Position numbers and translations under genes: made by a program. Positions 9,413 through 20,641 of a stretch of 64,000 bases of DNA are shown in pieces; position 1 is the stretch's first letter, and each line of letters begins with the position of its first letter. The DNA is from Spinacia oleracea (taxonomy: Eukaryota; Streptophyta; Magnoliopsida; Caryophyllales; Amaranthaceae), in the NCBI RefSeq assembly GCF_020520425.1, contig NC_079489.1, positions 93,848,810 to 93,912,809 on the forward strand, written 5' to 3'. The notes under the pieces were generated by a model. That model did no database searches and was not told where the DNA came from. It saw only the letters and a list, made by a program, of their open reading frames with translations.

Positions 9413-12400
9413 ATGGCAAAGAATAGGGGCAAAAGCAAGTTCGTCGTTGGCTCCTCTAGTGAGAGGGAGAACGTGCCTTCGGGAAGGTTACCGAAAACTT
9501 CGAGGGGTCGGCCTTCGGAGAGGCCGGTGGAGAGGCGTTCGACTGGTTGGGATGCTTCCAAAGATGATGTTGTTGGCGGGTCTAGCGTGTCTGAACGCGC
9601 GACTTCTGGTAAGAAGGCTGGTTCTTCGGGTGTGCACCGTCCTTACCCTGAGTTTCCAGTTCATTGGACTGAAGCTGATCCGCAGGGTAAGTATGCCCCG
9701 ATCCTGCATGAGACCACTAAGATCGATGGTCCGTTGGAGAAATCGGTCAGTGGTGACTGGTTGGTGGAGGCGAAGCTGGGGAACTACCATCGGAGGGCCG
9801 AAGAGTTATACGGAATCCAGCACGCCTTGGGGTACTGGTGCGAGCTTCCCGATCAGGAGCGTCCTCGGGTGACTCATCCGCCGAGGGGGTTCATCTCTGT
9901 GTATACTCATCACTTGGAGAACGGTCTCCGCTTTCCCTTGGATCCCTTCATTTCCGAGCTCCTGGTGTCGTATAACATCAGTTTGGCCCAACTTACCCCC
10001 AAATCTATGAGGCACATCATCGGATTTAGATGGGTGTGCGATTTTGTTAACTTTCCCTGCTCTGTTGCCGTGTTTCGGGATCTCCACGATCTGTCTTTCA
10101 ATCATGCTTCCAAGGGGGATGGGTATGGTTGGTGGACCATCATCAACAAAAAGTCCCGAAGAAAGGGGGAGCCGAACTACATTACGGCCTACCCTTACCT
10201 CAGCTCTGACCATAATTGGAAGACGGAGTGGTTGTTCGTTCGTGTGCCGACAGATCCGAAGCATCCACATTTTTATCGCCCTCCGAAGTGGTTTGTGACT
10301 CCTGATCCTGATATGCGAAGCGTGGCTGCTCCGGATCGGAACCATCACCACTACGTGGATCTCCTCCAGTGGTTTTTGGCTCGGGAGGACAACTACAAAC
10401 TGCCGTCTAACTGGCTCCCGAACCTCAACTATATCTTGCGGGAGGACATTCTTGTTGTTGCCGGTCTCAGCAGGATTTTTGACAGGGGTAGGTGTCTTTC
10501 GGCTGGGACCGTGCTTTAGTAAGTTTGTCCTCCTCCTTTTTGTCTCGTTTTATTGACTTTGTTTTGTGCTTTGTTTCTGCAGAGTACGGCTTTAGCTGCA
10601 TTGATCCTGTGGTTTTGGGCATTTCTTTGGATCTGAAGACTATTCACGACTCGGCTCCTGATTACAAGTTCGGGAAAGAGAATCCTCGTAATCCTCGCTT
10701 GAAGGATTACGTGCTGTCTCCGTCGGGTGTCGCTCGGATATCTGAAGTTCGAGCTGATCCGTGGGATTCTGCTTCCTCTCCCGAAGCTGTTCCAGTGAAG
10801 GTCGTGCTTCCTGATTTGAGGACAACCTCAGATCCGGTGAGTGTTTCTATATCCCGAAGTCTTTTGTTTGTCTTTCTTTCTGGTTGGCCGTCGGCTAACG
10901 TCTTGGTCCTGGACCATCTTTTTAGGGTCCTGGGACTGACGCTGTGCCGCGTGCCGTTCCTTCGGTTTCATCTCCGGCTCGGATAGATATCTCTTTATCT
11001 AGGAACCGGGTACTTCACGGTTTTTTCTTTATTTCTTCCTTTATCTTCTTTTACATTTATTGACCCTTGGTCTCCTTTGTTTAGGATCAACGCAAAAGGA
11101 AGGGTAGCACTCTTTTGAGGCCTTCCGCGCATCCGAAGAAAGCGAAGGCTTCTCAGTCCTCGGAGAAGGTATTTGCTCTGACTTGGAGTTTTTGTAGTCC
11201 GTTTTTCCCTTCTTCTTCTTTCTCCTTGAAGCTGATCTCTGAACGCCTGTTTTGTAGGAAACGGTTTCAGAAGATATGCCTCCTCCCAAGAATCTCCTTC
11301 ACTTCATGCCCTTGCCAGGGCAGAAGTTGAAGAGTGTGGTGGTTGCGGAACCGCCGCCCGTGGATCAACCGTTGGCTGAGGAAGATACCATCCCCTCTCC
11401 GCTGAAGCCGTCTACTGCTTTAGGGATCGAGATCCAGGATATCACCAAGGTGATGGAGGCGATTGAAGCCGACCTTGTTCCTGGCTCGGATGCCCCTATT
11501 GTGGTCGAGCAGAAGGAGGAATCTGCTGACGTCTCTCTCGAAAGGGAGAAAAATCCAGATAAGGAGATGGTGGACCTCACCGAAGCTCACATTGAGGTTC
11601 CCGAAGCTGAGAAGGAGGTCCCTTCTGCTGAGGAGGAGCAGCCCGAACAGGGTCTGACGAGGAAGAGGCGTCACTCGACCTTGGGCTCTACTTCGACCTC
11701 GGCCCTGGATAGACTGATCCACGCTGACCCTTGCTCGGATGTTCCGCTGAAACGGATCCCCGAGGAGGTAAGGGAGGCGATGGCTCGCTATGCTAGAGCT
11801 CCGGTTTTGGGGGAGAACCCCATGGCTCATGTGGGATCTTTGGTGGGTCCCGAAGCTGCACGAGAGAATCTTCTTCAGGCCAACCCGCAGTGGAGGGTTC
11901 CTGGAGCTGAGGAGAGGAACCCAGCTATGATGGCCCAATACTATCTGAATGAGGTAAGTGTTGGATTTTCTCTTTTGAGTTCCGTTTTTGTTTTACATTT
12001 CTTTCTACTTTTCCTCATCTTTTCTTCTTTCCCAGGCTGTTTTCTGGTCCTCGTTCGCTTCCGAGTGTAGCTCGGTTGAGGAGAGACAACTGAGGAGATA
12101 TCAGGAGGCTTATGCTCGTGATATCCCTATCTTGGACCAGAAGGCTGGGCAGCTCTTCGCCGAGCTGGTGGAGGTCAAGCAACTGTACCTTCAGTACAGT
12201 CGTGAGGCTAGGGAATCGGCTGAGCAGATCGGGGCCGAAGTTGGGAAGCTTACTTTCCAAGTCGAGGAGGATGCTGAAAAGATAGCTTCCTTCGACAAGG
12301 AGAGGAAAGAAATGGCCGCCAAGTTTGCGAGCGAACTTGAAGAAAAAGACGGTCTTCTCAAGGAGATGACGTCTAAATTTGAGGCGGCCATTAAGCAGAG

Positions 12401-12836
12401 CCAGGAAGCGGAGGCGAGGCTTCAGCAGTTTGTCAAGCATCGGGAGATTATTCAGAATCAAGCTGACAAGGTGCCCGTTCTCCAGCTGAAGATCCGAGAG
12501 AAGGATGCGGCCATTCGGAAGTTGGAGCAAGAGCGAGTTGACCTCTACACTGCTGATCAGTGTAGAGAGAAATACTGGAATGGCATCCTGGGTGCTCGGC
12601 GCATGTTTGCGAAGCATATGCCTCATTTCCCTTGGAATGAGAAGGTTCCGCTCTGGATAAGGGCCCAGGATCACTTGGTGGAGTGCCAGGCCGATCGAGA
12701 CGAAGCTGAAGCTGAACGCCAAGCTGCTCTTGCAGAGGCTTGGGCCCAGAAGGCGTCTTCCGAAGGTGACACTACTGCTGGGGGTTCTTCGAAGGATGCT
12801 CCCCTGGGGGCTGCTCCTGAGACTCCCAAGAGTTAG
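9413..12836 (+). CDS. Antisense gene of the Tat element (aORF), six exons, 997 aa
   Basis: The exon model I read is 9413-10487, 10583-10836, 10926-11009, 11085-11168, 11258-11953 and 12036-12836. All junctions are GT-AG; the first intron is phase 1 and the rest phase 0, and the joined frame is open to TAG. The first donor could lie three bases later. Residues ~100-270 resemble the 'putative gypsy type transposon' domain (Pfam PF04195, from memory), e.g. LENGLRFPLDPFISELL and LTPKSMRHIIGF. Exon 4 has a bipartite nuclear-localisation-like segment (QRKRKG then PKKAKA). Exon 6 encodes a long coiled coil (~745-905). The start ATG has a good context (gaccATGGc). It lies between integrase and the 3' LTR, in opposite orientation. 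Function is unknown; a role in element regulation or host interaction is a guess. Confidence 0.85.
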
Positions 12837-13066
12837 GGATTCGGGCAGTCGTCTTCTTCAGAGTCGGTCGGTTCCAGTTGAGGACTTCCGAACATGTGCT
12901 TGCCTTTCCCCCTTTTGCCTCGGCGCTGCGCTGTACTCATTTCTTTTTGTTTTCTTTAGTACTTCGGTAGGCCGGTATTGTCTGTTGATGGCTGCCGATT
13001 TTAACTGTTTCATTTTGTTTTCAATTTTTGAGGTTTTCAATGTATTTGTACTCCCCCCAAATATTG

Positions 13067-13072
13067 AATAAA
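13067..13072 (+). terminator. Probable poly(A) signal of the antisense gene
   Basis: AATAAA occurs about 230 bases after the antisense gene's stop codon, followed by an AT-rich stretch. This fits a separate plus-strand transcription unit inside the retrotransposon. Confidence 0.5.
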
Positions 13073-13129
13073 AAATGAATGTTTGTTACTTGGCTGCTTC
13101 TTTTCAATTTTGTACTTTCGCAATTTTAG

Positions 13130-13505
13130 GTCTTTGAATCCGTAGAGTTTTCGAGCTCTTCTTTCTGTAGACTTGCTAGAAACCTTTTGGTCTTGCGAGC
13201 TCTTTAAATCCGTAGATCTGTTAAGATACTTTTTAACTTTGCGAGTTCTTCAAATCCGTAGATCTGCTAAGAGACTCTTTAATTTTGCGAGTTCTTCAAA
13301 TCCGTAGATCTGCTAAGAGACTCTTTAATTTTGCGAGTTCTTCAAATCCGTAGATCTGCTAAGAGACTCTTTAGTTTTGCGAGTTCTTCAAATCCGTAGA
13401 TCTGCTAAGAGACTCTTTAATTTTACGAGTTCTTCAAATCCGTAGATCTGCTAAGAGACTCTTTAGTTTCCAGACTCTTCAAATCCGTCGATCTGCTCAG
13501 AGGTC
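13130..13505. repeat. 46-bp tandem repeat in the Tat spacer
   Basis: About eight imperfect copies of a 46-base unit with cores gagttcttcaaatccgtag and atctgctaagagactctt. The central four copies are nearly identical and the outer ones degrade. Tat-lineage elements often carry such arrays between integrase and the 3' LTR, and they can seed satellites elsewhere in the genome. No spacers are present, so it is not CRISPR-like. Confidence 0.8.
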
Positions 13506-13889
13506 TGGATTGTTCTTCCGATCTCTTGTGGTTCGGAAACCTGGGCAAGAGATCGCTAGTCTGCCTCTTAGTTATGCCTTCGGCGATCCGTGGATCTGAG
13601 CCGGAGTTTTATAACTTGATTCGAGCGACTGTTTGTGGCGAACAAGTTTTATCTGGTTATCGCGAATCCGAGGATTCTGGACGATTCCCTGAAGTGTATG
13701 ACTTGGTCATTTCTTGCATTTTATCAAGGAATGGGCAAAGTCAACCTGTTTTTAGTCTCGGATTGATCAGATCCGAGGCTGCATATATATATAAGGGGAT
13801 AATGAATATAGAGATAAGTTTAATGAAACACATGGTGCCAATGGCTTTCCTCTTCTCATTAAACAACTTACTTGGTTTACAGACAGAGA
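13506..13889 (-). other. Tat spacer between integrase and tandem repeats
   Basis: Non-coding sequence downstream of the integrase stop. It holds a hairpin at about 13757-13777 (CTCGGAT, loop, ATCCGAG). A plus-strand frame at 13526-13909 has no family resemblance and is probably spurious. Confidence 0.5.
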
Positions 13890-14774
13890 TCATACAAAAT
13901 ATTTCTTGAGAACATCGGTATTCCAATGGTTCTTCAAAATTGTTCCATCTAACTGTTTCAGCATAAACGTGCCTGGCCTTTTTTCGGAATGGATGATGTA
14001 TGGTCCTTCCCAAGTGGCTGAGAGTTTGCCATGGATCCGTCCTTTCTGAACCGAGGCGGCGTTTCTGAGCACTAGATCACCGACTTTTAGGGGTCTGGCG
14101 TTGACTCTTCGGTTGTAATGCTTGTTGACCCTCTGCAAATAGGCTGCGTTGAGTGTCCTTGCATCGTTCCGTGCTTCGTCCAGCAGATCGAGAGCTTCGG
14201 ACAGAAGTTGGTTGTTGCTTTCTCCTTGGAGTCCATCATACCTGTTGTATGCCTGGATCCTCAGGCTTTCTGTTCCGATTTCCACAGGGATGACAGCTTC
14301 GGATCCATATACAAGGTGGAACGGTGTTTGCCCGGTAGCTTCTTTCTCAGTGGTCCGAAGGGACCATAGCGTTCCGGGTAGCTCTTCTAACCATTTGTTT
14401 TTGTCATCCTCGACTCTTTTCTTGAGTGAATTGAGGATGAGTTTGTTGGCAGCTTCGGCTTGCCCGTTGCTTTGTGGGTGGCAAACTGCCGAGTAGGCTA
14501 AGTGTATGCCGAACTGTTTGCACATTTTTGCAACGGGGTGTTGTCGAACTGTTTCCCGTGGTCGAAGACCATCAGTCTTGGTATGCCAAACCTTGTGATG
14601 ATGTTCTGCCATATGAACTTGCGGACCTGAGGTTCGGTGATGGAGGAGACAGCTTCAGCTTCGATCCATTTGCTAAAATAGTCTACTCCTACAATCAACC
14701 ACTTCTTCTGGTTCGTAGCTGAGGGGAAGGGAGCAATGATGTCTAACCCCCACTGTGCGAATGGTAAGGGGTAC
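13890..14774 (-). pseudogene. Tat integrase, C-terminal two thirds (catalytic core and C-terminal domain)
   Basis: Continues the integrase started at 24768-25100, from which it is separated by the CACTA insertion. From about 14760 downward the frame reads LPFAQWGLDIIAPFP, then VGVDYFSKWIEAEA with the first catalytic Asp, then VFDHGKQFDN with the second Asp. The third catalytic residue is the Glu of NGQAEAANK. A one-base loss in a run of five T (14525-14529, plus strand) shifts the frame between the second Asp and the Glu. Past the core are ARPLKVGDLVLRNA and GKLSATWEGPYII, a GPY/F-type C-terminal module. As sequenced no full integrase could be made. Confidence 0.88.
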
Positions 14775-14777
14775 AGT

Positions 14778-15115
14778 CACTACAAGAAAGCGCGTGATTA
14801 CCAACCGATTTTACCGACCGCCTAAAAAGGAGTCAGTAAAAATAAATTTATCAACCGATAATGAAGCAGTCGCTAAATTTACCGACCGACTGAAAAGCGG
14901 TTGGTAAATTTAAAATTTACCAACCGCCTTCGAAACGGTCGAAATATTAGCGACTGCTTTACCCCTATTATGACTAATGCGCAGTCGGTAAATATCCGAC
15001 TATTATCAAAATAAATTTTAAATTTTACTAACCGCTTATTTAATATCTCCGACCAATAAGCGGTTGCTAAATAAATAAATAAAAAAAAAAAAAAAAGTAA
15101 CTTATTCAATTACTG
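14778..15115 (+). repeat. 5' terminal inverted repeat and subterminal repeats of CACTA-1
   Basis: After the 12-base CACTACAAGAAA terminus come several copies, in both orientations, of accgaccg and agcggttggtaaat. These are the expected binding sites of the TNPA-like protein in En/Spm elements. Confidence 0.8.
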
Positions 15116-16640
15116 ACCAACTATCTTTCACATTTCGAAAAAAGCAAAAAACAAATTTGGTTGGGCTCTCAACCTTACGTCGCAGCCCACGACGGAGCCG
15201 ACGAGATTATCGTCAGCCGAACTAGGGTAAAACGTCGCCACCCTGCCCGTCGCCGCCACCCAGCCGAGCACGCCACCCTGCCCGTCGCCGCCACCCAGCC
15301 GAACTACGTCGCAGCCCACGAAGCTTTATAATACACACCGCCCACCCGCGCAGAACTCCACCCGCCGGACCGGATTCCGTCGACGATTACTCAGCCGAAT
15401 TCCGTCGACCCATTTCCCACCCCAGGTAAGGTTTGTTCTTAGTTTTTCATAACATAATGCTTCAATTTTTCAAACCCTAACTTTGTTGTTTGTATCAAAT
15501 GAAAGAATTACAGTTTTTCATTTCTAAATAATCCTCCAATCTAGGTAAATTTGTTTGGTTTATTGCAAGATTTAATTTTGGTGACTATCTTTCATTAAAT
15601 TGAGCGATTTTCGGGTTTAATTGCTTGGTCTATTGCAAGATAGCATTTTGATGTCTATTGCGATTTTCGGGTTGAATATTCATCGAAACAGTGGATTGCT
15701 CTTTTGATTATCTTAGTCTGGTTCATGTTATTTTTACCTTGACGATAATTCTTTTGAAAATGCAACAATTTTTTGTTTTCTTCTATTTAGAGTTCAACCC
15801 AACTCAAATGACTAAATGAGATTAGTGGAACTTGAGTTGAGATTAGTGGAATACTAATAAGGTGTAAATTGTGGGATTAGTTATTGTAATTAAGAAAGTG
15901 CTCCAATAAAATTAATGACAGTATTATTTTAGGAGTATGTGAGTGATTCCTAGCTGTAATGGTGTCAAGTAGTTGAGATACAGACAATTATAATGGACCA
16001 TCCGAGTCACTCACAACTCACATAATAAATGACAGAACTTAGCGAGCACAGTTATCATTCACTTATATCCATCACAAATTAAGCATAGTCTCTGCAATAT
16101 GACTGGAAATGTAGTTGTTGATCAGCAGATCGATCACTAATTAATAACTCATCCAACTATTCTTCATTTTTAACTTCAATTGAATTAGTGTAGTATTAGT
16201 TTCACTTTCAACCTTAATTTTCTTTTGAGTAGGTAAGAAGGTTCAACACATAAACTAATAATGAGGAATCATATCAAAACTTATATAATGTTTATTGTAA
16301 ATGCATTTTATTATTTATATTTGATTTTTATCCTTATTGGCTTGTGTTTAAGTAATTATTGATCTTTATATAAATTATAAGTAAATTATTGAACTTTATA
16401 TAATTTATAAGTGCGTTTGAATAAATTATTGATCTTTATATCATTAATAAATTATTTAACTTTATATCATTAATAAGTATTGATTTTTATATAATTAATA
16501 AAATCAATTATTTGATTGTTTATTTAGAAAACTTCGAGCGGTAGTTAGACTATATAGTAGGTTTAGTAACATGATTAGTGTGAGATGTGTAGAGATTGGT
16601 TAGTAACATGTTTTTTGTGAGATGTGTAGAATTTGGTATC
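15116..16640 (+). promoter_or_regulatory. Promoter, leader exon and leader intron of the CACTA-1 transposase gene
   Basis: A TATA-like ttataata lies near 15327. A GC-rich leader follows, with a 36-base direct repeat (core gccaccctgcccgtcg) at about 15236-15300. A strong donor (cccag then gtaagg) at about 15424 suggests a leader intron running through the AT-rich stretch toward the first coding exon. I could not place the acceptor. No other gene is visible; the stretch 15430-16550 is AT-rich. Confidence 0.5.
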
Positions 16641-19600
16641 ATGAAAAGAAGAGAGCGTAGTTGGATGTATGATAGACTCGACGGGCGCAATCTTAAGCCC
16701 GACTTTCTCAAGGGGGTTGGAGAGTTCATTGAGTTTTGCAAAGAGCATCCAACATGCAATGATGGTGACAAAATAAGATGCCCGTGCCCCTTGTGTGATA
16801 ACAGGCGTTTTCATGATACTGAAACAGTTAGAGTACATTTGTACAAGAAGGGCTTTGTTCGTAATTACTATCAATGGATATGTCAAGGGGAAAGCTTAGT
16901 AGAGTCCTCGCGTGTTCAGCCAAATCAATATCGGGATATGGTTATTGATGCTCTTGGAAATAATCAAGAGCATTTGGTGAATGAAGAGGGTAATTCAGTT
17001 GAAGAAGAACCAAATGATGAAGCTAAGAAGTTTATAGACCTTCTAAAGGCAGCTGGAGATCCATTATATGAAGGGAGCAAACTCTCTGTGTTGGAGATGG
17101 CATCAAGAATTGCAAGTTTGAAATGTGAATTCAACTTACAACACAGGTGTGTGGATGGGTTTGCATCTTTGATGAATGATGCGATTCCAAATAACAACCA
17201 AATGGGTAGAACTTTCAATAGCACAAAGAAGGTTCTTGAGGGCTTGGAACTTCCTCATGAGAGGATCCACACATGCCCTAAAGGTTGTTTGCTCTTCTGG
17301 AAAGGCGATGCACAGTTAGATAAATGTAGAGTATGCGGAAGTGATCGGTATAAGAAGACTGCAAAGGGTAAGCTTATTCCAGCAAAAGTTCTAATCTATT
17401 TTCCAATCACACCGAGGTTGCAAAGGTTGTATGCTACCAAGAACATTTCGGAGGATATGACTTGGCATGCCAAGAATCCCCGAGTTCAAAACACCTTCGC
17501 ACATCCTAGTGATAGTCAAGCGTGGAAGCACTTGGATACAACCTTTCCTAATTTCGCATCAGAGCCACGAAATGTCAGGCTTGGTTTGTGCACGGATGGA
17601 TTTGCCCCCCATGGTAAATTTGGATCCCAATATTCATGTTGGCCAGTTATTCTTACACCATACAACTTGCCTCCATCGATGTGTATGAAAAGACCATTCA
17701 TGTTCCTTTCTTTGCTCGTTCCCGGTCCTAAAAATCCTAAAGGAAACTTGGATGTGTACATGCAACCACTCATTGAAGAGTTGAAACAATTATGGGAGGT
17801 TGGGGCTATGACTTATGACATCTCAAGCAAGCAGAATTTCAACCTCCGCGCAGCCCTTTTGTGGACTATTAGTGATTTTCCTGCATATGGAATGCTATCT
17901 GGATGGTCCACGGCCGGAAAGAAGGCTTGCCCTTATTGTATGGATAAAAGCAAGGCATTTTGGCTTGAACATGGAGGTAAAGTTTCATGGTTTGATTGCC
18001 ATCGACAATTCCTTCCACATGATCACCCTTTTCGAAAGAATAAAACAGCTTTCTGCAAAAACAAAGTTGAAAATGGCATGGGTCCGCATATAATGTGTGG
18101 AGAAGAATTGTGGCAATGCGTGAAGGACTTGCCTAAAGCAACTGATGGTCCTGAAGCTCTTAAGAAGTTGAAGAGTGCCAAAATGGGTTGGTTCAAACAA
18201 AGTATTCTATGGGAACTCCCATATTGGAAGGATTTGCTTCTTCGTCACAACTTGGATGTCATGCACATTGAAAAGAACTTTTTTGACCAACTCATAAACA
18301 CTGTGATGGATGTGAAAGGTAACACCTCGGACACCACTAGTGCAAGGAAAGATATGGCTAAGTATTGTAAACGTCGGCAGTTAGAGCTTGGAAATGGAAA
18401 TCAAACCATGCCAAAAGCACCCTTTGCACTTGACAAGGCTCAAAAGAAGGTGTTATGTGAATGGGTTCGAGACTTGAAATTCCCGGATGCTTATGCTTCA
18501 AACTTGAGCAGGTGTGTTAATCTTCAATCATGCAAGCTGTATGGAATGAAGAGCCACGATTGTCATGTCTTCATGGAGAGGTTACTTCCGGTTGCTTTGA
18601 AGGAGTTGCTTCCCTTGCATGTTTGGAAGGCAATTACAGAGATTAGTCAATTCTTCCGAGACTTATGCGCCCCCACTATCAAAGCGAGTGACATAGATCG
18701 CTTGGATAAGAATATAGCTGAGATCTTGTGCAAGCTAGAGAAGATTTTTCCACCTGCATTTTTCAACTCAATGGAACACTTGCCAGTTCATCTTCCACAT
18801 GAGGCAAAGGTTGGTGGTCCCGTCCAGTACAGGTGGATGTACCCATTTGAAAGGTAATCAAAATAATACAAATTAGCGTAAATAAATTATTACTTTAAAT
18901 ATCTTATATGTTTACTAGTAACTATTAATCAAACTTACATAATTTATAGGTTTCTTAACCATTTGAAGCGTAAGGTTGGAAATAAGGCACGTGTAGAAGG
19001 CTCCATATGCAATGCTTACCTAATGGAGGAGATTACGAACTTTTGTTCCCACTATTTTCAACCTGAGGTTGACACCAAAGCAAGGGATCTAGGAAGAAAT
19101 GTCCATTCGGTTGTTGAGAACCAACATGACGTTAATATCCCCGAGATGTTCAGGGTGGATTGTGGTCGTGCACCTACTAATGGCCGTTTGCGCTTCTTGC
19201 AAGACATGGAGTATGATCGAGCACATCTTTATGTGCTTGCAAACAGTGGCATCTTAGGTGAATATGAAAGGTAAAAAACTATAATTTAATTATTGTAAAC
19301 TCTTCTAACGACGTATTTAACCTTTATTTCCTTAATTACCATAGGAAATTTGAGGAGCACATTCTCCAAACTCAACCTCACATAGTAATGGAGGATATTT
19401 GGAGTAAATGCGAAGCCCAGTTCCCTGAATGGTTTAAATCACATGTGAGATTAATTGTATTTTGCTTTTATTCATAAACAATATTACTTACACTAGTCAT
19501 TGAAAGGGAAAAAAAATTACTAACTAATTCTACGAATTAGGTTCTCCGGTCTTTGAGTCCTAATGATGTGACACGGGCGCTTGCGATGGGCCCCTCTAGA

Positions 19601-20272
19601 CAAGTAAGGACATGGAGCCGGTTCTATGCGAATGGATATAATTTTCAAACTCATGACTACGGCAAACACAAGTCAACTATGAATTATGGAGTGTGTGTAC
19701 AAAGTCCTGATGAAGTTGACTACTTTGGCATTTTGGAGGAGGTGGTTGAACTTTCTTATTGTGGTAAGCTTCAAGAGTACAAGACAATCTTGTTTAAGTG
19801 CAGCTGGATGGATTCCGTGAAGGGTATGAACATTCATGAACAATACAAACTTGTTGAGGTCAATCATTCTAAGAGATACCCAAAGTATGACCCGTTTGTA
19901 TTGTCTTACCAAGTTAGTCAAGTATACTTTGCACACTACCCCAGTTTGAAGAGGGATAAAGCCCAATGGTGGGCTGTGTTTAAAACTAAGGCAAGGTCTG
20001 TGATTGATGCTCCGGTTGACTTAGACTTTCTACAAGAAGATGCAAATGAGGTTTCTTCAGCTCTTTGTGCTCCAGATGAGATCCCAGATTATGAAGATCA
20101 AGATGATGATGATGATGATGGCGATATTAATGATGGTGATGCTGATAGTATGAGTGATGAGGATGAGGATGATGAAGATGAGGATGAGGATGATGGTGAT
20201 GATGACATTGATGATGATGATGACGATGGTGATGATGATGATGCTGATGATTCTGATGGATACGACGATTAA
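16641..20272 (+). CDS. TNP2-type CACTA transposase, four exons, 1121 aa
   Basis: Exons 16641-18853, 18950-19270, 19345-19444 and 19541-20272, all GT-AG; the joined frame is open. It is the enzyme that cuts and moves the element, acting in the nucleus. Domains in order: transposase-associated zinc-binding region (residues ~1-85, CPCPLC with downstream H residues); TNP2 core (~255-600, with LGLCTDGFAPHG, FPAYGMLSGWST and LRHNLDVMHIEKN); DUF4218 (~690-800, LPVHLPHEAKVGGPVQYRWM); DUF4216 (~955-1045, VDYFGILEEVVEL); and a very acidic Asp/Glu tail (~1060-1121) from a GAT/GAG trinucleotide run. I chose the ATG at 16641 because the family N-terminus begins just after it; an upstream ATG at 16596 lies in a short duplication. 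No defect seen. Confidence 0.9.
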
Positions 20273-20641
20273 CTTGATATTGCTGATTTTGGTCCTATTT
20301 GGTTGTTTAATTTTAGGTTCAAGAAATATTATGTAGTTGTTTGGTAAACTTATGATTGGAGTTTGACATGTGTTGTCTTTTATGATTGAACTTTGAATTA
20401 TGTTGTTGTTTATTGAACTTATCATTGAACTTTTTATTTTGGTTGTATAAATTTATGTTTGTTAGACAATCTGTAGTTGTTTGTTACTTGTTATTAGGTA
20501 ATTATATATGTAGCGTAAGTTTATTAATGTTAATGCTTGGTTTGTGTTCCATTAAATAAACAGATGTCCAATCGATGAATTGTCTTTTATGATTGAAATT
20601 TGAGTTATTTAAACTTGGTTTGTGTTCTACTAAATAAACAG
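20273..20641 (+). other. Intergenic spacer between the CACTA-1 genes
   Basis: AT-rich. The segment gtttgtgttccattaaataaacagatgtccaatcga at about 20539-20574 is repeated, slightly changed, at 20618-20653, so the TNPA-like start region is partly duplicated. The first copy has its own ATG but runs into a stop quickly. Confidence 0.5.

Noticed and set aside
9806-10351. 181-codon minus-strand frame opposite the first exon of the antisense gene
   Set aside because: Shadow of the well-supported plus-strand exon; no domain resemblance.
13130-13505. CRISPR-like regular repeats
   Set aside because: The units are contiguous 46-base tandem copies without spacers, in a plant retrotransposon.
20057-20425. 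Ile-rich minus-strand frame
   Set aside because: Reverse reading of the GAT repeat encoding the transposase's acidic tail.
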